Below are positions 12,816 to 20,239 of a stretch of DNA of 20,639 bases, piece after piece. Positions within the stretch are counted from its first letter, which is position 1. Each line of letters begins with the position of its first letter. Source of the stretch: Rhodospirillales bacterium (GTDB taxonomy: Bacteria > Pseudomonadota > Alphaproteobacteria > Rhodospirillales > JADHTD01); contig JADHTD010000013.1 in NCBI GenBank assembly GCA_016776525.1, positions 1-20,639 of the forward strand. Reading direction: 5' to 3'. Made by a program: the position numbers and the translations under genes. The notes beneath the pieces were generated by a model. The model ran no database searches. It was not told the DNA's origin and was given only the letters and a program-made list of their open reading frames with translations.

Positions 12816-14069
12816 TTAAGCTTTCGGCGGCGTGACCCGTACGGCCGTTATCTGGTGGCGTTGACGGCGCAGAATTTCAAAGCGGAAATCGTGGAACCGG
12901 AAGACCTGTCCGACTTCCGGAATGCGGCGGGATTCATGGAGAATCAAGCCGGCCACGGTTGCCGCTTCCTCATCCGGCAGCGTCCACTCGAATTCCCGGT
13001 TGAGGTCTCGGATGGTGACGCCGCCCTGAACGATGAAACTACCGTCCTGTTCGCGGCGGACGCCGGTCACAGTGATATCGTGCTCGTCGGAAATCTCACC
13101 GACGATTTCCTCGAGAATATCCTCCAGGGTGACGACCCCCAGGAAACTGCCGTATTCATCGACAACCAGCGCAAAATGGACGCGGCGCTGACGAAAGGCC
13201 TGCAACTGGTCGAACAAAGTCGTCGTTTCAGGAACGAACCACGGCTCCGCCGCCATGGCCACAAAGTCGAGGTCTTGCTGGGTGCCCTGTTCCTGGACGG
13301 CGCGGAACAGGCCCTTGCCGTGCAGGATACCGACGATGTTGTCGGGCTTGTCGCGGAACAGCGGAATGCGGGTGTAGGGACTGGACAGCATTTCGGCGAC
13401 CACCGCCTGCGGTTCCAAATCGGAATCGATCATGGTGACGTTCTTACGGTGGATCATGATTTCACCAACCTGCACTTCGGCCAGGTCGAGAACGCTCTTC
13501 AGCATGGCCCGTTCGTGTTTGACGGCATCTTCATCGCCGTCGTGCAGGGCAATGGCGCCGCGCAGTTCCGCCGCCGCCGTTCCCAGGCCGTCGCGTTCCG
13601 TCAATCCCAAGCCGAACAGGCGGCAAATACCGCGGACGATGACCTGAAGGGTCCGGGTCAGCGGCGATAGGGCGGTGACCAGCACATTGACGACCGGTGC
13701 GACGGCGAGGGCAACCCGGTCGGCATTCCGGAAGGCATAAGTTTTCGGCAGAATCTCGGAAAAAATCAGCACCAGCAAGGTGATGGCGATGGTGGCATAG
13801 GCCACTCCGGCCTCGCCGTACAGGGCAATCATCATGCTGGTGGCCAAAGCCGTGGCCAGGATGTTGACCAGGTTGTTGCCCAGCAGAATGGTGCCGATCA
13901 GCCGGTCTTTCTGACCGTACAGCTTATTGACCATGGCTGCCCGCCGGTTGCCGGTCTGGTCGAGTTGGTGCATCAGCGGCTGGGAAGCGCCGGTCAGGGC
14001 CGTTTCCGAGCCCGAGAAGAAGGCCGACAGGACCAAAAGGATTAAAATTGCAGCGAGAGAAACCAACAT
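12816..14069 (-). CDS. CNNM/CorB-type membrane protein: DUF21, CBS pair, CorC_HlyC domain
   Basis: The 417-residue protein has the full HlyC/CorC-family order. An N-terminal DUF21 membrane region has about four hydrophobic segments (about 3-21, 58-80, 84-106, 120-145) and contains 'Ser-Gly-Ser-Glu-Thr-Ala-Leu-Thr-Gly-Ala' and 'Leu-Leu-Gly-Asn-Asn-Leu-Val-Asn-Ile'. A cytosolic CBS pair (about 200-325) follows, with 'Tyr-Thr-Arg-Ile-Pro-Leu' and 'Val-Asp-Glu-Tyr-Gly-Ser-Phe-Leu-Gly-Val-Val-Thr-Leu-Glu-Asp-Ile'. The C-terminal transporter-associated domain is about 335-413. Members such as CorB and CNNM are linked to magnesium/sodium transport; 'hemolysin' is a historical label. The start ATG 14069 has a GGGAATAAG site. 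It lies 52 bases downstream of aroB on the same strand. Confidence 0.93.
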   Translation of the reverse strand: MLVSLAAILILLVLSAFFSGSETALTGASQPLMHQLDQTGNRRAAMVNKLYGQKDRLIGTILLGNNLVNILATALATSMMIALYGEAGVAYATIAITLLVLIFSEILPKTYAFRNADRVALAVAPVVNVLVTALSPLTRTLQVIVRGICRLFGLGLTERDGLGTAAAELRGAIALHDGDEDAVKHERAMLKSVLDLAEVQVGEIMIHRKNVTMIDSDLEPQAVVAEMLSSPYTRIPLFRDKPDNIVGILHGKGLFRAVQEQGTQQDLDFVAMAAEPWFVPETTTLFDQLQAFRQRRVHFALVVDEYGSFLGVVTLEDILEEIVGEISDEHDITVTGVRREQDGSFIVQGGVTIRDLNREFEWTLPDEEAATVAGLILHESRRIPEVGQVFRFHDFRFEILRRQRHQITAVRVTPPKA

Positions 14070-14121
14070 GGCTTATTCCCAATCATGAGAGCGGTAAAAA
14101 CGGTTGACGGAGCAACGGGTG

Positions 14122-15252
14122 TCAGGCGGCAAGAACATCACTGAGAAGGCCGTGAACGGCTTCTCCGTCGACTTCGTCGGTTATAAACGATTGGCCGATG
14201 CCGTGGGCCAGGATGAAGGTCAGGCGTCCGTCCTTCACTTTTTTATCGAGCCCCATGTGGCCGATCAGCTTGTCCGCGTTCCAGGAGGCATCGGCCAGAG
14301 ATCGGCAATCGACCGGCAGGCCGACGGAGTTAAGGTGGGTGCGGACCCGGTCGGCATCATCGGCCGGACACAGCCCCAGGCGCACCGATAAATCAAAGGC
14401 CATGACCATGCCGATGGCGACGGCTTCGCCGTGCAGGAGTTTGTCCCCGTACCCGGTCTGCACCTCCAGGGCATGGGCGAAGGTATGGCCGAGGTTGAGC
14501 AAGGCCCGGCAGCCGGTTTCCCGTTCGTCCTGAGCGACGATGGCGGCTTTCGAGGCGCAGCTGGTCAACACCGCCCGGCGGCGCGCCGACGAGTCGCCGT
14601 CACAAAGACCGTCCCCGTGCAATTCCAGCCAGGCAAAGAATTCCTCATCGTCGATCAAGCCGTATTTCAGCACCTCGGCATATCCGGCCAGCAATTGCCG
14701 GCGGGGCAGGGTGTCCAGGGTGCCGATATCGGCCAGTACCATTCGCGGCTGGTAAAAGGCGCCGACCAGGTTTTTGCCGTGGGGCATGTTGATGCCGGTC
14801 TTGCCGCCGACCGAACTGTCGACCTGGGCCAGCAGGGTGGTCGGAATTTGAATGAACGGGATGCCGCGCAGGGTAACGGCGGCGGCAAACCCGGTCAGGT
14901 CGCCGATGACGCCGCCGCCGAGTGCAATCAGCGCCGTCTGGCGTTCGACATGCATTTCCAGAAGCTGGCCGGTCAACCGTTCCAGGGTGGCGAAATCCTT
15001 GGTCGGTTCGCCGGGGGGCATGACGATGCACTGGTGGGCGATACCGGCCCGGTCGAGGGACGCCTCCAAGGGCGCCCGGTAAGGGAGGGCGGCATTTTCA
15101 TCGGTGACGATAACGACCCGCGGTTGGTCCAAAACGGGCGCCATCAGGTCACCGGCATCGTCAAGCAGGCCTTCACCGACCAGGATGTCGTAGCTGCGGT
15201 CCCCCAAATCGAGATGGAGGGTGCCGATATTCTGTCCGCTTCCTTGGGTCAT
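14122..15252 (-). CDS. aroB: 3-Dehydroquinate synthase
   Basis: The 376-residue enzyme converts DAHP to 3-dehydroquinate, step two of the shikimate pathway, using NAD and a divalent metal. The NAD-binding 'Gly-Gly-Gly-Val-Ile-Gly-Asp-Leu-Thr-Gly-Phe' block is followed by 'Ile-Pro-Thr-Thr-Leu-Leu-Ala-Gln-Val-Asp-Ser-Ser-Val-Gly-Gly-Lys-Thr-Gly'. Metal-ligand regions 'Gly-His-Thr-Phe-Ala-His-Ala-Leu-Glu' and 'Leu-Leu-His-Gly-Glu-Ala-Val-Ala-Ile-Gly-Met' are intact. ATG 15252 overlaps the aroK stop by four bases (ATGA), indicating translational coupling. Length and order are normal for the family. The long plus-strand frame over 14431-15276 is a shadow. Confidence 0.97.
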   Translation of the reverse strand: MTQGSGQNIGTLHLDLGDRSYDILVGEGLLDDAGDLMAPVLDQPRVVIVTDENAALPYRAPLEASLDRAGIAHQCIVMPPGEPTKDFATLERLTGQLLEMHVERQTALIALGGGVIGDLTGFAAAVTLRGIPFIQIPTTLLAQVDSSVGGKTGINMPHGKNLVGAFYQPRMVLADIGTLDTLPRRQLLAGYAEVLKYGLIDDEEFFAWLELHGDGLCDGDSSARRRAVLTSCASKAAIVAQDERETGCRALLNLGHTFAHALEVQTGYGDKLLHGEAVAIGMVMAFDLSVRLGLCPADDADRVRTHLNSVGLPVDCRSLADASWNADKLIGHMGLDKKVKDGRLTFILAHGIGQSFITDEVDGEAVHGLLSDVLAA

Positions 15253-15818
15253 GACGGTATGTCGTCTCCTGCCTGAGGGATAGCATATACGGTTTCCAGC
15301 AGCCGGATAAGGCTATCGACCGTAGCATCGGAGGATTCCTCTTCGCTGTCGATGGTGAAATCCGCCTCGGCGTAAGACGGGTTCCGTTCGGCCATCAGGG
15401 TCTCGAATATCTTGCGGGGGTCGCCTTTTTTCAAAAGGGGGCGGCCGCTACGCCGGCCCGTGCGTTCCAAAAGAACCTCGATATCGGCCCTCAGCCAGAT
15501 GGAGACAGCCTGCCGCTTTATGCGGGAACGGGTATCCGGGTCCATGAAGGCGCCGCCGCCGGTTGCCAGGACCTTCGGCGTATTGTTGAGAAGCCGCCGG
15601 ATGACCCGCCGTTCGCCGTCCCGAAAAGCGGATTCGCCGTACAGTTCAAAAATATCCTCAATGGAACAGCCCGCCGCCCGGATGATTTCATCGTCGGCAT
15701 CGGTGAAGCCCATACCAAGCCGTTTGGCCAGTTTACGGCCGACACTGCTTTTACCGACACCCATCAGTCCGACAAGGACGATGCATTTTTCGGTAATATC
15801 CGGCCGGGAATCGGTCAT
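15249..15818 (-). CDS. aroK: Shikimate kinase
   Basis: The 189-residue enzyme phosphorylates shikimate at O3 with ATP, the fifth shikimate-pathway step. Walker A Gly-Leu-Met-Gly-Val-Gly-Lys-Ser is at 17-24, and a shikimate-binding 'Asp-Ala-Asp-Asp-Glu-Ile' is at 40-45. 'Ser-Ala-Phe-Arg-Asp-Gly-Glu' carries Arg66, 'Ala-Thr-Gly-Gly-Gly-Ala' is at 85-90, and the lid region is 'Ser-Gly-Arg-Pro-Leu-Leu'. ATG 15818 is preceded by TTGGAATAGAAG. It is the first gene of the minus-strand operon aroK-aroB-CorB-type. Short extensions at both ends (about 10 and 15 residues) are common in alphaproteobacteria. Confidence 0.96.
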   Translation of the reverse strand: MTDSRPDITEKCIVLVGLMGVGKSSVGRKLAKRLGMGFTDADDEIIRAAGCSIEDIFELYGESAFRDGERRVIRRLLNNTPKVLATGGGAFMDPDTRSRIKRQAVSIWLRADIEVLLERTGRRSGRPLLKKGDPRKIFETLMAERNPSYAEADFTIDSEEESSDATVDSLIRLLETVYAIPQAGDDIPS

Positions 15819-15837
15819 GACTTCTATTCCAAAAACT

Positions 15838-15843
15838 ATTATA
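15838..15843 (-). promoter_or_regulatory. Perfect -10 TATAAT upstream of aroK
   Basis: On the minus strand TATAAT lies 19 bases before the aroK start, with transcription expected to begin near 15831. No good -35 is visible at 16-18 bases upstream (TCCGGT), so activation or an extended element may be needed. The divergent plus-strand gene begins about 210 bases away. Confidence 0.45.
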
Positions 15844-16050
15844 AGCCGACGGTATAAACGACCGGACGTCAGGACGCCCGTTATTTAAAGCATAAGGGAC
15901 AGCCCGCGAGCCGTTGAAAGCCAAACAGCGAGCCGGTAGACTGCCGAAAAATTGCCATAGTCGAAACCTAATATTCAAGGCCGAACCTGATAGAGTTACT
16001 TTTGAGCGACGCCGGAGCCAAAGCCAGAGCCTGCCGGTGCAAGGGAACAG

Positions 16051-16191
16051 ATGATTAAATTATCCAGATTAGTCCTGCTGATTGTTGTCGCCGCGCTGAT
16101 CGGCGGTTCCGTGTTCCTGGCCACTTGGGACATTCCGGCGCCCGTTGCCGATGTTAAGAAAGTTCTGCCCGATGACCGTTTCCCCCGTTAA
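16051..16191 (+). CDS. Small single-span membrane peptide, 46 aa
   Basis: The ATG at 16051 is preceded by AAGGGA, and the frame runs 46 codons to TAA at 16189-16191. The peptide begins Met-Ile-Lys-Leu-Ser-Arg and has one strongly hydrophobic segment (about 7-25, Leu/Ile/Val/Ala/Gly). A short C-terminal tail 'Trp-Asp-Ile-Pro-Ala-Pro' with charged residues follows, ending Arg-Phe-Pro-Arg. This is either an uncleaved membrane anchor or a tiny exported peptide. The next gene starts at 16172, inside it, in another frame, and the two are probably translationally coupled. It was missed by standard length cut-offs. I recall similar 'Trp-Asp-Ile-Pro-Ala-Pro' small proteins at this position in Rhodospirillales, without a known function. 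Confidence 0.7.
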   Translation: MIKLSRLVLLIVVAALIGGSVFLATWDIPAPVADVKKVLPDDRFPR

Positions 16192-18022
16192 ACGTTTGGG
16201 ATTTTCCAGCCTGGTTTGCGCCGTCTTGGCCGCCGCCCTGGTGGCCGCAAGTCCGCTTTCCGGCTGGGCCCAGGATGCTGCTCCGAAAAAGGGGCCGATG
16301 CAACTGAAACCGCCGGTAATGCTGCAACCGCCTGCCGCCGACAGCGGCCCGCCGGCGGACAAGCCGGCGTCCCCTGTACCAGGGCAAACCGTCATCCGCA
16401 AATCTCCACCGCCGCTTACCCCCCCGAAATCGACCGGACCCGGTGTGCAGATCGATACCCTGCAAGGCATCGATCCCGACACGGCGGGCACCCTGACCGC
16501 GGAACAGGGCGGTTTCGGCGAGGCCATGTGGTCCGGGACCAGCCGCCAACTGGTTGTCTCCTTGTTGCCGCTGCTGCCGGTCAAGTCGTCCTCGCCGGTC
16601 ATGCGCGACCTCATGCACCGGCTCTTGTTGTCGGCTGCCGCTGTCCCGGAAGGCGGCTCGAAAAGCGGTGGACTGTTGGCGCAACGGGTCGGCCTGTTGT
16701 CCGATATGGGAGACCTGACCGGGGTCAACGAATTGCTGGGCATCGTTCCCAGTCAGCAAAAGAACGAAAACCTCGTGAAACTGGAAACCAACGCCCGTTT
16801 CCTGGCCAATGACAATGCCCGGGCCTGCACCCTGACGGCGAGACATATCCGGGAATACGATGGCCAGTTCTGGCAGAAATCCTTTATTTTCTGTCAGGCC
16901 CTGGCCGGTGAAGCCGGTAAGGCTTCCCTGGGAGTCGAACTGCTGCGCGAAACCAGCGATTCCGATCAGGTGTTTTTCACCCTGATCGATGCCCTGACCG
17001 GTGGCGGCGGAACGAGCCTGAGTTCGCTGTCCAACCCGTCGCCGCTGCATCTGTCGATGGCGCGGGCGGCCAAGGTCTCCCTGCCGCCGGATGTCATTTC
17101 ATCCAATAACCCCGGTATCCTGAGGACCATATCCATCAGTCCCAATGCGCCGGTGGAACTGCGGCTGGAAGCGGCCGAACGGGCCGAATCGGCAGGGGCC
17201 CTACCGGTCGATGCGCTCCGCCAGCTGTACACCAGCGTTTCCTTCACCGATGAAGATCTGGCCAACCCGCTGTCCAAGGCGGAAGCCGAAAGCGGCCCGG
17301 TCAGCCGGGCCCTGCTGTACCGCACGGCGCTGATCCAAACAGTGCCGACGGCGCAGGCGGAAGCCACTGCCCGGGCCCTGGCCCTGGCCCGCGAGGGCGG
17401 ACGCTATGCTTCGACGGTACGGGCCTTCCAGCCCATTCTGGGGCGCCTGGTTCCATCCACCGATATGATCTGGTTCGCCCCCGAGGCAATCCGGGCCTTC
17501 CTGGTAAGCGGTAAAGCTGGGCTTGCCCGCAACTGGTATGAATTGCTGAGGGCGAGTTCGCTGTTCAACCCGGAAGCCAAGCAGGAAATGACGGCCCTGT
17601 TGCCGCTCCTCTATCTATCGGGAGCCCTTGAAGCGTCGGAATGGCAGGAAACCACCCTCAACGACTGGTGGCAGGCGCAAGCCGGCAAGGAAGGCGCCTC
17701 GGCCCGGGCGGCTTTGCTGTTCAGCCTTTTTGAAGCCTTTGGCCTGCCGGTCCCTGAAACCCTGTGGGCCGGCCTGTTGGCCAAGGCAGAGCGGTCGCCG
17801 GTGGTGATGCCCCATCCGGCGGTCTGGTACGGGCTGGCAAAAGCCGCCGAAAGCCGCCGGGTCGGCGAAAGCGTGATGTTGGCCTTGATCGTCCTTGGCG
17901 AAGGCGGCACGCGCCAAGCCAATCCGGTTATCCTGCGGCGGGTCTTGCAAAGCCTGTCGGCTGTCGGCCTCGACGGCGATGCCCGTAAAATGGCCATCGA
18001 AGCCCTTGTATCCAATCAATGA
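16172..18022 (+). CDS. Exported 616-aa helical-repeat protein of unknown function
   Basis: The open frame reaches back to TTG 16145, but ATG 16172 is preferred. It gives a proper signal peptide (Met-Thr-Val-Ser-Pro-Val-Lys-Arg, hydrophobic core to about 30, then Gly-Trp-Ala-Gln) and overlaps the upstream small gene by 20 bases. A proline-rich segment (about 35-90) follows. The remaining 500 residues are rich in Ala, Leu and Glu and read as stacked helices, like a TPR- or HEAT-like solenoid, with no catalytic motif. Typical stretches are 'Leu-Leu-Ser-Asp-Met-Gly-Asp-Leu-Thr-Gly-Val-Asn-Glu-Leu-Leu' and 'Arg-Leu-Glu-Ala-Ala-Glu-Arg-Ala-Glu-Ser-Ala-Gly-Ala-Leu-Pro'. It is likely a periplasmic scaffold. 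xerD follows 40 bases later on the same strand. I recognise no named family. Confidence 0.75.
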   Translation: MTVSPVKRLGFSSLVCAVLAAALVAASPLSGWAQDAAPKKGPMQLKPPVMLQPPAADSGPPADKPASPVPGQTVIRKSPPPLTPPKSTGPGVQIDTLQGIDPDTAGTLTAEQGGFGEAMWSGTSRQLVVSLLPLLPVKSSSPVMRDLMHRLLLSAAAVPEGGSKSGGLLAQRVGLLSDMGDLTGVNELLGIVPSQQKNENLVKLETNARFLANDNARACTLTARHIREYDGQFWQKSFIFCQALAGEAGKASLGVELLRETSDSDQVFFTLIDALTGGGGTSLSSLSNPSPLHLSMARAAKVSLPPDVISSNNPGILRTISISPNAPVELRLEAAERAESAGALPVDALRQLYTSVSFTDEDLANPLSKAEAESGPVSRALLYRTALIQTVPTAQAEATARALALAREGGRYASTVRAFQPILGRLVPSTDMIWFAPEAIRAFLVSGKAGLARNWYELLRASSLFNPEAKQEMTALLPLLYLSGALEASEWQETTLNDWWQAQAGKEGASARAALLFSLFEAFGLPVPETLWAGLLAKAERSPVVMPHPAVWYGLAKAAESRRVGESVMLALIVLGEGGTRQANPVILRRVLQSLSAVGLDGDARKMAIEALVSNQ

Positions 18023-18062
18023 CGGTTCTCTGGATACACCCCCCTGAAATGGAAGCGGTATA

Positions 18063-19019
18063 ATGGGCCGCCGCAAAAAGCCGGAAACGGTTCCGCCCCG
18101 GGTGGAGCTCTTCCTGGAAATGCTGGCTGCCGAACGGGGCGCTTCCCCCAACACCCTGGAATCTTATCGCCGCGACCTGACTCATTTTTCAGCTTTTGTC
18201 GGCAACCGGAAAAAACAGCCGGAAGACGCCGACGTGAAGAACATCCGCGATTACCTGGCGGCCCTCTCGGGGGCCGGGATGGCGGCTTCGACCAGTGCCA
18301 GGCGGCTGTCGGCCCTGCGTCAGTTCTTCCGTTTTCTGCATGGCGAAAACTACCGGGACGACGACCCGACGGCGGTAATCGACAGCCCCCGCCTGGGCCG
18401 GTCCCTGCCGAAATACCTCAGTGAAGAGGACGTCGACCTGCTGCTGGCCGCCGCCCAGGCCCGAAACGGCGCCGACGGGGCCCGCCTGACGGCCTTGATG
18501 GAAGTGCTCTATGCCACCGGGCTCAGGGTTTCGGAATTGGTCGGTCTGCCGTTGTCGGCCCTGTCCCGCGATGGCCGCATGCTGATCGTGACCGGCAAGG
18601 GGGGCAAGGAACGCATGATCCCGCTCAGCGATCCGGCGACCGAGGCGATTATCGCTTATAAGCAAGTGCGCGATCAGTTCCTGCCGAAAAAAGGCCGTCC
18701 GCGCAAAGCCGGCAGCGGCAACGCCAACGCCTACCTGTTTCCCTCCCGGGCCCATCAGGGGCACCTGACGCGGGCCCGCTTTGCCCAGTTGTTGAAGGAG
18801 CTGGCGGCGGAGGCGGGCATCGATACGGCCCGCGTTTCTCCGCATGTATTGCGCCATTCCTTTGCCAGTCACCTACTGGCCCACGGCGCCGACCTCAGGT
18901 CCTTGCAGCAGATGCTGGGCCATGCCGATATCGCCACCACCCAGATCTACACCCATGTCCTGGATGAACGGTTGAAGGCGCTGGTTGCCAGCGCCCATCC
19001 CCTGGCCAAGGATACCTAA
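18063..19019 (+). CDS. xerD: Site-specific tyrosine recombinase XerD
   Basis: This 318-residue tyrosine recombinase, with XerC and FtsK, resolves chromosome dimers at dif. The N-terminal SAM-like core-binding domain (about 12-98) includes 'Asn-Thr-Leu-Glu-Ser-Tyr-Arg-Arg-Asp-Leu'. The catalytic domain has all expected residues: Arg155 (Ala-Thr-Gly-Leu-Arg-Val-Ser-Glu), Lys179, His261 and Arg264 (His-Val-Leu-Arg-His-Ser), His287 (Leu-Gly-His) and nucleophile Tyr296. ATG 18063 has GGAAG upstream. The location next to aroK-aroB with a secreted protein between is a conserved alphaproteobacterial arrangement as I recall it, favouring XerD over XerC or a mobile integrase. No att repeats or phage genes are nearby. 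Confidence 0.93.
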   Translation: MGRRKKPETVPPRVELFLEMLAAERGASPNTLESYRRDLTHFSAFVGNRKKQPEDADVKNIRDYLAALSGAGMAASTSARRLSALRQFFRFLHGENYRDDDPTAVIDSPRLGRSLPKYLSEEDVDLLLAAAQARNGADGARLTALMEVLYATGLRVSELVGLPLSALSRDGRMLIVTGKGGKERMIPLSDPATEAIIAYKQVRDQFLPKKGRPRKAGSGNANAYLFPSRAHQGHLTRARFAQLLKELAAEAGIDTARVSPHVLRHSFASHLLAHGADLRSLQQMLGHADIATTQIYTHVLDERLKALVASAHPLAKDT

Positions 19020-19077
19020 GACTCCGGTTACCGGTGGTGTCAGCGGACTCCCTTTCGGTTGACCGGTTGCCTTGGGG

Positions 19078-19091
19078 CCGCTAAATAGCGG
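19078..19091. repeat. Short hairpin between xerD and mclA
   Basis: CCGCT-AAAT-AGCGG is a perfect 5-base stem with a 4-base loop, about 60 bases after the xerD stop. No T-run follows. It could be part of a Rho-type release region or the upstream control region of mclA. The spacer 19020-19216 also holds repeated CCGG-containing blocks (GGTTACCGG near 19026 and GGTTGACCGG near 19058). Confidence 0.25.
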
Positions 19092-19216
19092 GGCAACGGC
19101 ACCGGCCCGGGGGGACACGGGAACAGGACGGTGCAACTATCGTTTTCAGGTTCCGGTGCAAAATGTATCTGGCGGTTTTATAACCACCGAGGCCGATCCG
19201 TGGGAAGGAGACGAAG

Positions 19217-20194
19217 ATGAGTTTTACCGTTATCGAGGAATGCACGCCGCGCCTCAACCGTTCGGAATTGGCGGTTCCGGGATCAAATCCCCGTTTTCTG
19301 GAAAAAGCCGCCGGCAGCGATGCCGATGTGGTTTTCCTCGACCTGGAAGACTCGGTGGCGCCCGATGACAAGGAACAGGCCCGCAAGAACGTTATCGAGG
19401 CGCTCAATACCTTCGATTACGGTTCGAAAACCGTTTCCATAAGGATCAACGGCCTCGATACCCATTACATGTACCGCGACATCGTCGACGTCCTGGAACA
19501 GGCCCCCGATAAGCTCGACCTGATCATGGTTCCCAAGGTCGGCACGGCGGCCGACGTCTATGCCGTCGATACCCTGATCAGCCAGGTCGAAGCGGCGACC
19601 GGCGCCAAGAAGCGGATCGGTATTGAGATGATCATCGAAACGGCGCTCGGCATGATGAACATCAACGAGATCGCCGGGGCCAGTTCGCGCAACGAGTCGC
19701 TGCACTTCGGGGTTGCCGACTATGCCGCCTCGACCAAGGCGCGGATCACCACCATCGGCGGTCCGCACCCGGATTACCATGTGTTGACCGACCCGGATGC
19801 AGAGGGCAACCGCGACGTTCACTGGGGCGACATGTGGCATTACGCCATTTCCCGCATGGTCGTGGCGGCCCGCGCCAATGGGCTGCGGGCCATTGATGGA
19901 CCGTTCGGCGATTTTTCCGATCCGGACGGTTTCCGCGCCCATACTCTCAGGGCCCGGGTTCTGGGCTGCGAAGGCAAGTGGGCCATCCATCCGAGCCAGG
20001 TGGATCTGGCCAACGACCTGTTCAGCCCGTCCGACGACGACGTGGCCCAGGCCAAGCGCATCCTGGAAGCCATGGAAACGGCCCAGAAGGAGGGCCAGGG
20101 GGCGGTTGCCCTGGACGGCAAGCTGATCGACATTGCCTCCATCAAGCAGGCCCAGGTGTTGGTCAAGAAGGCCGAGGAAATCGGCGGACGCTAA
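19217..20194 (+). CDS. mclA: Malyl-CoA lyase, serine-cycle MclA type
   Basis: The 325-residue enzyme belongs to the HpcH/CitE (CoA ester lyase) family and cleaves L-malyl-CoA to acetyl-CoA and glyoxylate. The N-terminus and several blocks closely follow what I remember of Methylobacterium MclA: 'Arg-Ser-Glu-Leu-Ala-Val-Pro-Gly-Ser-Asn-Pro', 'Phe-Leu-Asp-Leu-Glu-Asp-Ser-Val-Ala-Pro-Asp-Asp-Lys' (metal and CoA region), and 'Ile-Arg-Ile-Asn-Gly-Leu-Asp-Thr-His-Tyr-Met-Tyr-Arg'. Others are 'Ile-Glu-Thr-Ala-Leu-Gly-Met' with the Mg-binding Glu, 'Gly-Val-Ala-Asp-Tyr-Ala-Ala-Ser-Thr', and 'Lys-Trp-Ala-Ile-His-Pro-Ser-Gln'. ATG 19217 has GGAAGGAGA upstream. It may also act on beta-methylmalyl-CoA. 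It is followed after 45 bases by a glyoxylate-reductase-type gene, a fitting metabolic partner. Confidence 0.93.
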   Translation: MSFTVIEECTPRLNRSELAVPGSNPRFLEKAAGSDADVVFLDLEDSVAPDDKEQARKNVIEALNTFDYGSKTVSIRINGLDTHYMYRDIVDVLEQAPDKLDLIMVPKVGTAADVYAVDTLISQVEAATGAKKRIGIEMIIETALGMMNINEIAGASSRNESLHFGVADYAASTKARITTIGGPHPDYHVLTDPDAEGNRDVHWGDMWHYAISRMVVAARANGLRAIDGPFGDFSDPDGFRAHTLRARVLGCEGKWAIHPSQVDLANDLFSPSDDDVAQAKRILEAMETAQKEGQGAVALDGKLIDIASIKQAQVLVKKAEEIGGR

Positions 20195-20239
20195 CACCGT
20201 TAATATTTCGCTGACACTTGTAAAAGGGGAGGATTCACG

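Noticed and set aside
14431..15276. 281-aa plus-strand open frame
   Set aside because: Fully antisense to aroB, which is unambiguous by motifs.
18063..19019. Tyrosine recombinase as evidence of an integrated mobile element
   Set aside because: Sequence length, motifs and the aroK-aroB neighbourhood fit housekeeping XerD; there are no att repeats, phage or transfer genes in the window.
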